A stretch of DNA of 64,000 nt from Aristolochia californica (GCA_029961685.1 JARWKL010000001.1:51176062-51240061), one strand, 5' to 3'. Numbered from the stretch's first letter, positions 33,939 through 44,310 are shown. Made by a program: numbers and translations. The notes: generated by a model not told the origin, from the letters alone.

Positions 33939-34260
33939 ATTTTGTATCTCTTGAAGGAAAAAACATTTGAAATGTTGAATTTATAATTGTTAGCACTATT
34001 ACGTTTTGTTAGCATCAAAATATGGATGAGAGTCAACTCTAGGTTAATAAGATTTTTTTAGTGTTGACTGAGGAGTCTGAGTGTTGCGGTAAAGAGCAAT
34101 TGAAAAATGTAGGAAACGATTATGATAATAAGATGAAGTCATCGAGGATAAGATGCATTGGTTCTTTAACAAATGTTCACTCAAACCCATACTCCTCCAA
34201 TCCACATAAGGTGTAAAGTTTTTTAATATTTTTTATATTTTTTAAAATTTTAAATTATTT
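33939..34260. repeat. Flanking repeat, left copy (next to the viral insertion)
   Basis: ATTTTGTATCTCTTGAAGG to TTTTAAATTATTT, 322 bp. The same sequence, with about 8-10 % differences, recurs at 42220-42537. It contains no viral motif and no TG/CA ends. Both copies abut the viral sequence on the same side of the repeat order (repeat-virus-repeat), so the virus is enclosed by direct copies of one host sequence. Confidence 0.9.
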
Positions 34261-34876
34261 GTAATAACTCCATGGGGAGTATGATTTTCTATTAACTGTT
34301 TTGAAAACATGTAAATGCTTAAAATGAGCATCAATAGATTCTGAATAAACAAGGATATCATCAATATAAACAGTTGTAAACTCAGAATAAGGAGCAAATA
34401 TATCATTCATGATATTCTGAAATTCTGATGGAGTATTTTTCAAACGAAAAGGCATAACATTCCATTCAAAGTGACCAAAAGGAACAGTGAATGCAGTCTT
34501 ATATTTATCCTTTTCATTGATTTGAATTTGTCAATATCCAGATTTCAAATCAAATTTTGAAAATATTTTTTGCAGAAAACAATCTGTCTAATAAATCTTT
34601 TTTGTTGGGGATTGGATAGTGAATCCATCTCAAACAACCATTGAGGGTTTTATAATTAACCACTAGTCTAGGAACACCTCGCTCCTTTTCTGCATTCTTA
34701 TTAACATAAAAAGCAGTACAACTCCATGGGGAGTATGATTTTCTAATTAATTTCTTATCCAAAAGATTTTGGATTTCATTTTTGCATAGGTCTAGTAAGG
34801 CATATTTTATTTGACTAGGCCTTGCTTTTGTCGGAATGGTTCTTTCATTGAACCCATCAATATATGGTAAAGACAC
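34255..34876 (-). pseudogene. EPRV reverse transcriptase, N-terminal and palm part
   Basis: 34876-34550 carries the RT start (EIQNLLDKKLIRKSYSPWS and VPRLVVNYKTLNG). A stop/frameshift zone at 34550-34455 covers the block with the first catalytic Asp. 34455-34300 carries MPFRLKNTPSEFQNIMN and the catalytic YIDDILVYSES. The viral frame is cut near 34290, and 34262-34286 repeats a short piece of RT that also occurs at 34720-34750 (the KSYSPWS coding stretch). So this end has both a break in RT and a small internal duplication. Not functional. Confidence 0.9.
34262..34312 (-). other. Left virus/host junction with a short RT duplication
   Basis: AACTCCATGGGGAGTATG at 34266-34283 equals 34720-34737 in RT, followed by TTTTCTATTAACTGTTTT, the same word that is repeated at the right junction (42101-42219). 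The switch between the two RT locations lies in the shared TTTTCTA(A)TTAA, suggesting microhomology-mediated joining. Confidence 0.8.
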
Positions 34877-34916
34877 AATATATTTATGGCGATCCTGAAA
34901 AGCTGTAGGAATGTCA

Positions 34917-35363
34917 CTACAAATTTCTTGGGAAAATATTTTCTCTAAGATGATGTTCTTTCACATTTCTCAATTCGGAAATCTCATTTATAAAACTAAT
35001 TTGAGGAGGATATTTGAAAGAGAAATATATAGGTTTGTTATGAACTTGTCCATGAATTCCATGGTTGTCAATACCTTTAATTGGCATGATTTTCTCCAGA
35101 AAAAGAGTCCCTAGTATGACTTGTTGAGTCATATTTTTAACTAGTAAAAAGTTTGTACTCATGCACTGATCATTCGTGCAGATGGAGGCATTGTTTAATT
35201 TATATTTAATTTTTATTTTGTCTCCATTGGCATTGGCCAATGTTTGAGTAGTTTTCTCAAAGTATTGGGTTGGAATTAACCCTTCTTGGATGCAGTTTAA
35301 ATCTGCTCCACTATCAATCAGAGCTGTCAGTTTAGGGATGACAAAGTCCTGATCAATAACCAA
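34917..35363 (-). pseudogene. EPRV aspartic protease region
   Basis: Open minus-strand frame of 148 codons. The catalytic motif LIDSGADLNCIQ lies near the start (about residues 13-24) and VILGTLFLEK near residue 80 is the second conserved strand of retroviral-type proteases (the ILG motif). Active-site Asp is kept. In caulimovirids the protease lies between capsid and RT in the polyprotein, as here. A stop or frameshift separates it from the coiled-coil region on the right (35364-35424) and from RT (34877-34916). Confidence 0.88.
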
Positions 35364-35424
35364 ATTAATAATAGTATGCCATCTTTGATGGATGACTTTG
35401 GTGATTTGATTCAGAAAAAGATCT

Positions 35425-35931
35425 TCAGATTTCTTTTCTTAATTCAAATCCTTTTGAGCACATTTTTTTTTCAAGCTTTTTATAAATGATTTTTAATTCT
35501 TTTAATTCAAGCTTGATTTCTTTAAGTTCTCCTTGTAATGAGGAGATGGATACTAGTTGTTTTGAAGAATTGGTTTCTTCATAATGACCAATAATTTCCT
35601 TCAAAGAATAAGGTTTTACTCCTTGGATGGGAGGTATCTTTGAAGTACTTTGAACTTGTTCAAGATATTCTTTTATTAAATATCTTTTGGTAAGAGGATC
35701 TTCCTCTCGATCAAAGTTCTTAAGCATCATTTGTTGATCATTGGTTAGAACATTAATCTGATGCATTTGTGCCACAAATTGGCGATGAGAATAGCTACAA
35801 TCTTGGTCTTCTTCTGATTGACTGGATGAGGCATAATCAATATCATCCCTAGAATCAGAATTTAAGAGAATTTTAGCCAACTGGATTCTCAATCCTTCAT
35901 CAATCTGTTGAGTTTTTCTTTTGTTTTGCAT
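35425..35931 (-). pseudogene. EPRV region between capsid and protease, coiled-coil
   Basis: Minus-strand frame of 168 codons overlapping the end of the capsid frame by about 40 bp. It begins with a basic MQNKRKTQQID, has an acidic/serine stretch (SSSQSEEDQD) near residues 36-46, and ends with a leucine heptad run (LKEIKLELKELKIIYKKLEKK), a probable coiled coil. The function of this segment in caulimovirid polyproteins is not established. The frame differs from the capsid frame, probably by a frameshift after the zinc-finger region. Confidence 0.7.
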
Positions 35932-37380
35932 CTATTGGAATAGTGGCCTATTTTACCACATTTATAATAGACAATTTTCTTTTTGTCTGGAGGATTTCTT
36001 CTAGGAGATGGTCTCTGACGAGGAGGGGGTCTCCTAGGTTCATGACGAGTCTTTTGATGAGACTGTCGTTTGGGATATCTCCTACTTTGGTGTGAGTAGG
36101 GTTCATGTCTCTTAGAATGAGAGACTTTACCTTTTCCCTTTCTTTGATTGAAAGGTGGTGGTCCTGTGTCACAAGCAAATTGTTCACAGAATTCATCAAG
36201 CTCATGCTTACCAGTAAGATTTTGTTTCTTAAGCTGAGCTTGAAGTTTTAAATCATTACATAAGGTCAGTCCTTCTTGGATGATAGCACCAGTAAGGAGA
36301 CCATATGTATATTTATGGTAGTTTATAATTCCTACCTCATTACCTAATCTTTTTCTTACCTTGCTGGCAAAAAGGGTTGCTAAGCTATCAATATATTTTG
36401 CTTTCCAATATTCATTATTGGCATCGGTTCTTTGCATAACTTTCATGAGGAAAACATCCTTATACCATTTAAAATGGCTAAGTGTTTGACAACAAAGATT
36501 TTTCAAAACCTCTCTTTCCTTATCTGTTTGGGAAGTCAAATTTCCAATAAAATGATGAACAATACATGAAATTAAGGTATAAACTGCATCGTCATCACCG
36601 AGGTAGGCTTGGCCAGATTCAGTTTTAATAACTTTCTTGGAATTATAAATTTTATGATGTTGTTCAGGGGTGAGGATATTATCCCACCAACCCTTGAGGG
36701 TTCCAGAAAACCCGACAGTTAACATTTCTGCTATTCCTTGATTGGAATTTTTATGTTGTCGACAGATGGTAAAATACATAAGCATCCGTTGACAGTGTTC
36801 TAATATCTGATATTCAGATAACCCATCTATATTCCATTCATAGATGATTTTGCCATCATAGGCTTTTTGATCTAGATACACATTTTCTTCATACAATAGG
36901 TCCTGAGGTGTAGGCCTATGGTAATAAATTTTGTGATCTAGTCCCCATTTCCGAGTTGATTTTTTCGAATAATCCAACTTTTGAAGACTCGGTGGATATT
37001 GAATCATTTCCTGGGGAATTTCTTCAGTCTGATTTACATTAGTTAAACCAAAATCTCTGAGATTAGGGTCATGACCAACATCAGAATCAGAGTATGCTAA
37101 AGGAGTTAAATCTTCAGTATTTTGTGATAAAGAATCTTCATTTGATTCATGAGATTCCAACATGTGGATACCTTTAGGAATTTCCTTAGCTTTGTCTATT
37201 TTGGCTTGTTTAATTTGATCTTCTGAAAGATTTAATTGTCCAAGCCAAGATAATAATTGTTCAACAACTTCAAAATGATTATCTAATTTAAAGTTCCTGA
37301 TAGGAACAGGTAGTTTGATGAGCGGTTTATCGTTCATCAATAAAGGTAATTTGCGAGAAGATAAGTCAAAAGGATTCTAA
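35889..37380 (-). pseudogene. EPRV capsid (coat) protein region with zinc knuckle
   Basis: A 483-codon minus-strand frame, open from 37340 and continuing upstream to a stop (TAG) near 37378. Features in order: acidic N-terminal third (SDSDVGHD), central region with QKAYDGKIIYEWNIDG near residue 158-173 typical of caulimovirid capsids, a long K/R/H-rich basic stretch (RRYPKRQSHQKTRHEPRR), then a zinc knuckle YYKCGKIGHYSNRC. The first Cys of C-x2-C-x4-H-x4-C is Tyr here. This is the longest intact part of the virus. Role: packaging of the genome. Confidence 0.88.
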
Positions 37381-38955
37381 CAATATTTCTTGGGATTGCC
37401 TTTTTCCAATAAATCTTCCATACGATTTAGCTGTTGGCCAATAGTTTGGAGATTTAAATTGGTAAAGTTGTTTTGTCTCCTGATCTGACCCATAGGATTC
37501 AGACTAACTTCAGCATTGACAAAAGAAACTGTTTCAACATAATCAGGGGATTTCCCTGAGGCGCTTGGAAATTCAAGCTTTATCGGGTCAGTAAGAGGAT
37601 GGACTGATCTGATAGTTATCCCAGACCAAAGCTGCCATTCTTTCGTTAGGGTTGAACGAGTGGGATTTGTGGAAGAAACTAAGGGTCATTTCTCCGCTTG
37701 CTTTCGTCTAAAACGCGTAAACCAATCAACAAAAAACATTATGACCTTATTTGTTTTCAAATAAAGATAAAATTCTTTTGACAATTCCATGCGTTCTATG
37801 TCCCCATAGGTATCAAAAAAACAGTTTTTGAAACCTAAATTATTGGGGTAAAAAAATTCAGCTTTAATTGCTGGTCTGTCCACCACAAAAGGTGGTGGGT
37901 CTTGGTGACTTTGTTGAGGTGTAAAAATCATAATCACAAAGTAAAACCAGTCATTTCACTGGGAGTGGGAGAGGTCCTTTCATGCTCCTTTTCGCGATAG
38001 ATCCCATGAGGTATCTGGGTGTCTAATATGTGGATTCCTTTTAATGAGGAATCATCCTTTATGGATAGTTTTTCATCCAATACCTGTAGCGAGAAGATTG
38101 GCCTACATCCGAATATCTGGATGATGTTGGTGGTAAAGAGACTTGGTAAGGAATCTTGTCTTTGAAATTAATTACCACATCGCTATCAGCTGATTGGATG
38201 ACCTGATCGATATCCTGATTAATCAGGAGTCTTGGAGGAACAGCCTAAGGAATAGTCCAGTTGGCTGGGAAATGTATTTCCTCCCAATTGATCATTCGTG
38301 GAGTGGCAATATTGGCACTCATAAGATCGGTCTTGATCAATACTATTTTACCCTGATCTGGTAAGTGTAATACCTTTGGGACTAAGGTATTCATAATTTT
38401 GAAATGAATCCTTGCAATAATTGCAATGGTTTAAGTTCCAAGAATAAAATTATATCCCTGTGTTAGAATCCTCAACCGGATAGATTATAACAAATTCCTA
38501 TCTGTTAATGATAGGGTAAGGTTTGGATGGACAATAAAGTAAACGGGTCCTCTACTGAGACTTGTTTCCACAATACCCATTAATGAGGGTTTCCAATCCA
38601 AACAGCGACCATCACGAAGTATGGCCTGCAGACATGTGTTCATCCCTAGTAAGGTCAAGGGTTTGAACGCAATCTGTATGCACCCAATATGCATATATTT
38701 CTTCTCAGTATTAGTTAGATACTTATTGAGATCTATTAACTCTAATAATTTAAGAGTTGAATCTTGATTTTGTAGATTGATTGTTTGTTCCATGGTTTTA
38801 ATGCCCATGGTACTAGAAAGGGTGAAAGTTCATTTCTTGTAAATTGATGTAGGTTTAATGGACGGAATTGTCCAATCATTCAATTGTTGTTGAACTTTAT
38901 ATTCAACCAAAGATGCATTCTTAATTGATCCAGTAATCCTACTACTGGATGCCAT
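37381..38955 (-). pseudogene. EPRV movement protein region and linker (start of ORF1)
   Basis: The first ATG in the viral order is at 38955, giving ~39 codons before a stop near 38836. The next frame (38808-38485) contains the 30K-superfamily-like movement core: CIQIAFKPLTLLG, LRDGRCLDW, SLMGIVETSLSRGPVYF, PNLTLSLTDRNLL. From 38480 to 37940 the domain continues with stops. 37937-37686 (DTYGDIERMELSKEF) lies between movement protein and capsid. Movement proteins enlarge plasmodesmata for cell-to-cell spread. This copy has at least three breaks. Confidence 0.85.
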
Positions 38956-40085
38956 GTTTTAACAAATTAAAAATAACAAACTTTAAAAAACAATTATAGT
39001 AAACTAAACTAAATTTAAACTAAAGTACACTACAACAGGAGTGGTAAAAGAGAACCAGAAGGAGGAATATCCTAGTATGAAGTAACATATTTTAAACTGA
39101 TTATATAGAAATCATGAACGAAGCAAACTATGCTGCAGAATATCATAATTAATTTACTGTTCATCATCTTCTTGATCAGATACATATCTGTCAACGATTT
39201 AAGAGTATAGCGGCCCTTCAACACCTACGCCTATCCACGGCCACGGCAACACGGGCATACCTCAATATGACTTGGGTGACGTCCCATATCATAACAAGAA
39301 CAAAGATGAATAGTAAAATCATTATAACATTGCGAAGTCAGTTAACTCCCCTGATGATTAAGATATAAAAAATTTAGAATATCTTACTCTGTACTTGGAT
39401 ATTCAAGGTTTAACCTTCCATGGCTCTGATACCAATTACAGCGGGAAGTAGGAATAATAAAACAGAAGGCAAAGATAGATGAAACACTAGAATAAGAATA
39501 CTAGATTCACAAGATCATAAAATACTTACAATAAACTCCAAGAGTAATGTCAACACACAAGTCGACAACCTTGACCACAAAAGAGAAGGTGATTCAAGTG
39601 GTGCCTTAAAAAAATAAAACAACTCCTTATATAGGAGGAAACTAAAGTGGATTTTAACATTTTTTATATCCACCACTAATACAAAGATAAGCCTCTATAA
39701 TTGAGGTGGCTGTGATGAGGCATCTCTATTATTGAGATTGGTAGGAATATTGTCTTCATAATTGAGATACTTTTGGCTTTGTTGGTCCTTATCTCCCTTA
39801 TCTCCATGATTGAGATGTGAAAGAGACCTTTGATGGGCTTGGTCCCAGAGAATCTTTCTTTATTTAAGAGCTTTAACTCTTATCCGATGAAGGCGGCTAC
39901 ATTCGGCATCCCATGATTGTGACTTTATGGAAAATGGCCGACCAAAGATACTGTAGGTACCTTGATTGATGTGACAAATAGGCCAGCTGTGGGTCGGAGG
40001 ATAAGATTTTCTCTATTGCTTTTGGACGGACTTGGCCGACGAATTTGGAACAGATGTGTCTGACATAGTCATATCCTGCAATAAA
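38956..40085 (-). promoter_or_regulatory. EPRV intergenic region with candidate promoter
   Basis: 1.1 kb between the end of ORF2 and the start of ORF1. The minus strand has a TATA box (CTATATAAGGAG, 39634-39623), about 200 bp upstream of the primer binding site at 39434-39417, the order expected for a pararetrovirus pregenomic RNA promoter and leader. No gene was recognised. A stretch near 39225-39300 is richer in CpG than its surroundings. Confidence 0.75.
39417..39434 (-). other. EPRV minus-strand DNA primer binding site (tRNA-Met)
   Basis: The minus strand reads TGGTATCAGAGCCATGGA, complementary to the 3' end of plant initiator tRNA-Met over about 17 nt, longer than in the LTR elements of this window. 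It fixes the start of reverse transcription and the conventional zero point of the circular map. Confidence 0.92.
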
Positions 40086-41380
40086 TTATTTTCTTTTAGA
40101 TTTTGCTTCAAACATACGAAACATGACAGCAATGTATTCGTCATCCTCTAGAGGCTGACTATCTGGTAATTGTTCATTAGCATTATCATTTTGCTCTTCA
40201 ATATTCTCTTCTTCGTTTTCTTCTTCTTCAGTAGCAAATGGTTAAAAAACAGACATATTGTCTTCTGCTGGGTGAGAGGATGTGCCTTCATTGCACTAAG
40301 TAACTATATAATCCTTCATTGATTCTAATAATTTTTTCATAATTTCTTTCTCCGAGATATTTGAAATAAACTCCTTAATTGAGTTTTGAAAGTGCCAAAT
40401 AAATTTGCGGAGTCATAATGGACTTTCGGGATTCTGTGTAATCCAAGATTATTTTTATTTTGAATGATAGCAGACGCAATTTCTGCCACTTTAGCATCAA
40501 TATTGGGGAAAATTTTCCACCAACGAACATGAAATGTTCGCAATAATTCTGGAAGACCTTTATCATTAAAGCATGTAGTACAATCCCATCTCCAAATCCA
40601 TGGTATAGAAAATACCATAAAGAAGATAAAGATGTTACTATTTCTTGAGGGTTTTTCAAAAACCAGAGTTTTAAGCTCAGGACTGGATCGAGTCCATTTC
40701 ACAAAATGAACCTTGATTGGTTTTGGTAAGATTGAAATGGGTAGCCCAAATTTGTTCCACCATGCAAATACCCAACTAGGTAGAGGTAATGACCTCTGAT
40801 AGACATTCTTTTCCCACTGGAAAAACTAGGAATGTCTATGGGAGAGATTTTGGTAATAAAAGGTATTATACCAAGAATCCATATAGTCCCAATAATTAAA
40901 TTCCTTATCATTAGGAAGATTAGCTACTTTAGCTAAATCAAATTTTCCCCATGTTGAGAGATGCATGAATCTTTGAATCGTACATTTACTGTACGCTCTT
41001 GGGCTATCCCATTTAGCCACATTCGACAGTGTCTGATGCACTGCTATAGAATTTAAATGAACCAAAATTGATTCAAAGGAATACCATCGTTTTCCTGCAC
41101 GGATGGGACAGTAGGCTTCTCCAAGCCATTTTTTTAACATCTCCCAGGAATCCAATGTACCCTCTAAATCCTCTTTATTGAGGATCAAAATTGTCTCCAT
41201 ATCCGGAAGAGTAACATACTCTGGTTCAGCTTCAAGCTGGGGTTTTGCCCTCTTTTCTGAGGAATTTCCTCGTTCTTGATTGGTGCGGCCTCGGCCTCTT
41301 GATTGCTTGCCACGTCCCCTCATTGGGAGTGGATTGCCCCTTGCGGGGTTATACATGATTTTGACCCTGGAGAAATTCAT
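40086..41380 (-). pseudogene. EPRV second ORF, unknown function (broken)
   Basis: Starts at ATG 41380 or 41356, overlapping the end of the RNase H frame (41349). 41380-40826 is open and begins with a basic, arginine/glycine-rich stretch (GRGKQSRGRGRTNQ), followed by WEMLKKWLGEAYCPIRAGKRW. 40911-40337 continues in two other frames (GYLHGGTNLGYPFQSY, WTRSSPELKTLVFE, RTFHVRWWKIFPNIDAKVAEIA). The C-terminal part is strongly acidic (EEEENEEENIEEQND) and ends at a TAA at 40086-40088. A second ORF of unknown function downstream of RNase H is known from florendoviruses. I recognise no functional motif. Confidence 0.75.
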
Positions 41381-42130
41381 GAGTTAGAAAATCTGGTAAG
41401 GAGTTCAATTCTCCTTTGATATGTTCAATATCAAAATCAAAGGCGCTTAATTCCACCTGCCATCTGGAAAAGATTTGTTTGGAAGTAAGATTCTTCACAT
41501 CCTTCTTAAGAATCGATTTGGCAGCTGAACAATCAACTCTTAAAAGGAATTTCTGATTTAATAAATCATCTTGAAATTTATAAATGCACTTAATTATTGC
41601 CAATACTTCCTGCTTCGTAGTGGAATAATTAATCTGTGCATCATGCCAGTTATCAGAGGTATACCTAACAAGTTCTTCTTTACCAGCTGGATTTCTTTGT
41701 TTGAGTATGCACCCATAGCCGATATGGGAGGCATCTGTCTCTAAAACCTTCAAATAAGAAGGATTAGTTAGGTTAAGACAAGGGAGTTGTTTAACCTTAC
41801 TCTTAATTAATTGGACTACCTGAGTATGTTTAGGAGTCCATGGCTTAGGATTCTTTCTGAGCCTTTGATGCAATATTATTGAGTCTTGGGCCAAATGTGG
41901 ATAATAATCAGCACTATAATTGAGACTTCCTAGAAATCTTTGAAGTTGAGTTTTCTCCAGTAATTCATCGGGAAACTTGGAGGCAAACTCAATGTTGCAA
42001 TCAATGGGAACTATTTGTCCCTTATGAATATTATAGCCTAAGAATCTAACAGAGGTCTGAAACAATTTCATTTTCGGTGCCGATATCACCAACCCAAGTT
42101 TTCTAATAACTGTTTTTGAAAATATTTTTC
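41349..42130 (-). pseudogene. EPRV reverse transcriptase C-terminal part and RNase H
   Basis: Open from the right junction down to a stop at 41349. It starts in the RT thumb (LGLVISAPKMKLFQTSVRFLG), continues through the connection, and has an RNase H with all four acidic residues visible: VLETDASHIGYG, STTKQEVLAIIKC, LLRVDCSAAKSIL and the final LPDFLT. The frame is fused upstream to the 27 bp repeats and the host repeat, so the open frame at 42317-41349 is chimaeric. RNase H looks intact, but the gene is severed from its RT active site, which lies 8 kb away at 34300-34455. Confidence 0.9.
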
Positions 42131-42219
42131 TAATAACTGTTTTTGAAAAAAAATTTCTAATAACTGTTTTTGAAAACATTTTTCTAATAACTTTTTTTGA
42201 AAACATTTTTCTAATTACT
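42101..42219 (-). repeat. 27 bp tandem repeat at the right virus/host junction
   Basis: TTCTAATAACTGTTTTTGAAAA starts at 42101, 42128, 42155, 42182 and (degenerate) 42209, an exact 27 bp period. Being a multiple of three, it stays open in the RT frame (repeating VIRKMFSKT). The first unit is the genuine RT sequence and the others are amplified copies toward the host junction. Confidence 0.93.
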
Positions 42220-42537
42220 ATTTTGTATCTCTTGAAGGAAAAAACATTTGAAATGTTGAATTTATAACTGCTAGCACTATTACTTTTTGTTAGCATCAAA
42301 ATATGGATGAGAGTCAACTCTAGGTTAATAAGAAATTTTCAGTGTTGACTGAGGAGTCTGAGCGTTGTGGTAAAGTGCAATTGAAAAATGTAAGAAATGA
42401 CAATCATAATAAGATGAGGTCATCGAGGATAAGATGCATTGGTTCTTTAACAAATGTTCACTCAAAGCCATCCTCCTTCAAACCCTTCCACATAAGTGTA
42501 TAGTTTTTTAATATTTTTTAAAATTTTAAATTATTTT
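42220..42537. repeat. Flanking repeat, right copy
   Basis: Direct copy of 33939-34260. The minus strand reads an open frame (MTLIHILMLTKSNS) through it into the viral RT part, an artefact of the junction. Confidence 0.9.
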
Positions 42538-43060
42538 TAATTTTTGTAAAATATATAAAAAATTTTATTTTATAATATTTTTATTTTTCTCATTTTATAA
42601 TTTATTTTATAATTCAATACATTATTTTCATTTTTAGATTTTTATTATTTTTATTTTAAAAGGAAAATATCATTTTGAAAAAAAATATAAAAAATTTATG
42701 CTATTACTGCGAAAATCAAATTTTCTTTGAAAATTAGCACTAATATAAAAAATTAATAAAATACCCTCTACCATCATAATTTTTAAATTCACTTGTAAAG
42801 AATTGCCTCTCTGCAAGATTTCTAAGTTCACTGCCATAGACGAATTTCTATATTTGTTTGAAGAGAGGTTTGCTAGTAGAGAAATTGGCTCTTTTTAAAT
42901 TTGCTAACAGAAGATATACCAAAAAATTTTAAAATTCACCAGTTGAAATGCGCTAACTAATTTTGTCAGGAAATATTTTGCTGGGAGAATTCACCAAAGA
43001 ATTTTGGATTTGTAGCAACAAAAAAATTCACTAGCAAAAGTGCTTTTTTTTCTTGTAGTG
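42538..43060. mobile_element. CACTA transposon right end (fragment)
   Basis: Ends at 43060 in TTTCTTGTAGTG, the inverse of the CACTACAAGAAA terminal repeat of plant CACTA elements. The preceding ~280 bp has subterminal repeats (AAATT(T)..CACTAGCAAAAG, TTTGCTAGTAGAG, TTTGCTGGGAG). The left end was not found in the window; 42538-42780 is plain AT-rich sequence. Confidence 0.7.
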
Positions 43061-43173
43061 CCTCCTTTTGTCAGTTGAAGGTTAAGACTTTTTTTGTATT
43101 TTTTTTTTAATATTTTGCATGGATCGGGGGCCTGATACGAGGGATGGGGGCATAAGGGGAGGGGAGGGGAGGG

Positions 43174-43227
<54 letters not shown>

Positions 43228-43472
43228 AATTTTTTAAAGTTGTTACTTATTAACCTTTTATATTTGTTTACTTGTATGAAACTCATCTCAATGAAATTTA
43301 TTTATTTATTTAAGTATATTAATTTACATTATTATTGGAGTGTAATAGAACGGTGTCCATGTGAAGAAGGCTCTTTCCATTGTAAAGTTGTGGGAGACAA
43401 TCAGATGTTACGTGGATTTTATTTAATTGTAATATGTATATGTATAGTTTATGATGTATGGTTTGTGTAGAT
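43061..43472. other. Spacer between two CACTA ends, with (GA)n microsatellite
   Basis: Contains GGGGA repeats and a GA run of about 20 units at 43158-43224. A short plus-strand frame (43240-43470) looks random. Confidence 0.6.
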
Positions 43473-44310
43473 CACTACAAGAAATGAACTTTTGCCAACA
43501 ATTTTTTTTATTGACTAAAGTCTAAAATTCGTTAGAAAAAGTTCTTCCAACAAAAAAATTCGTTGGCAAAATCCACTTGCAAGTTTCCACTAGAAGTAAA
43601 AAATCTTTCCCAACAAATTTCAAAATTTCCTAGCAAAGGGCAATATTGTTTTTCCAACAAAAATTTGAATTTTGTTGGGAAAACATAAAAAATATAATCT
43701 TTACATTTTCGGAAAATTGATATTAGATTTTTTAATTTTTTGATAAATTATAAAATGTGTTTAATAAAATATAGAAAAATTAAAATAATCAATTACATAA
43801 TAAAATCAAATGCATACAATAAAATACATGATTATAAAATTATACAACAAAATCCAAAAAAAAAAACTTTTTTTGTATGTTTTATGATGCGTACTTGTTT
43901 AATTAGCAAAGTTGTTTGTGTATTTCATTGAAAGAAAATGAATTTCAACCAACAAATTTATTTTGCTAGCAGAAGCTTAAAATTCATTGCAAGAAGTTCT
44001 CCCAGCAAAAAATTCATTGCCATAATTCACTTGCACGTTTTCGTTAATAGAACTTTTACCAACGAATTTAGAAATTAATCGACAGAAGTCGGCAAAGTTG
44101 CTTTCTCAATGAAAATTTGAATTTTGTTGGGAAAGCATAAAATATAAAAATTTTACATTTTTGAGAAAATCGATATTAACTTTTTAATTTTTTTGTATTT
44201 TAAAATGTGTTTAATAAAATATAAAAAAATAAAAATAATCAATTACATTATAAATCAAATGTATACAATAAAATACATGATTATAAAATCATAAAATAAA
44301 ACAAAATCCC
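43473..44310. mobile_element. CACTA transposon left end (fragment), with subterminal duplication
   Basis: Starts CACTACAAGAAATGAACTTTTGCC. Two copies (about 43490-43860 and 43935-44300) of a ~375 bp segment with AATTTGAATTTTGTTGGGAAA and AATAAAATACATGATTATAAAA lie in tandem, an amplified subterminal region. No right end and no transposase follow. Confidence 0.65.

Larger units (their letters stand above)
34261..42219 (-). mobile_element. Endogenous caulimovirid (pararetrovirus), circularly permuted, near full length
   Basis: About 7.96 kb on the minus strand, in the order RT C-terminal part with RNase H (from 42130), second ORF (41380-40086), intergenic region with promoter and tRNA-Met primer site, movement protein, capsid region, protease, and RT N-terminal part ending at 34290. 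The gene map is complete but opened inside RT, as expected when a circular episomal genome is linearised and captured by DNA repair. Caulimovirids do not encode an integrase. The second ORF downstream of RNase H fits the genus Florendovirus, with petuvirus-like viruses as alternative. Stops and frameshifts in most domains show it is an old, inactive copy. Confidence 0.9.

Noticed and set aside
33939..34260. The two ~320 bp repeats around the virus as LTRs
   Set aside because: They lack TG/CA ends, no primer site or polypurine tract adjoins them, and caulimovirids have no LTRs. They look like duplicated host DNA.
41349..42317. A 322-codon host-virus fusion gene
   Set aside because: The open frame runs through host repeat and 27 bp slippage units into viral RT by chance of period 27; no sign of a promoter or selected fusion.
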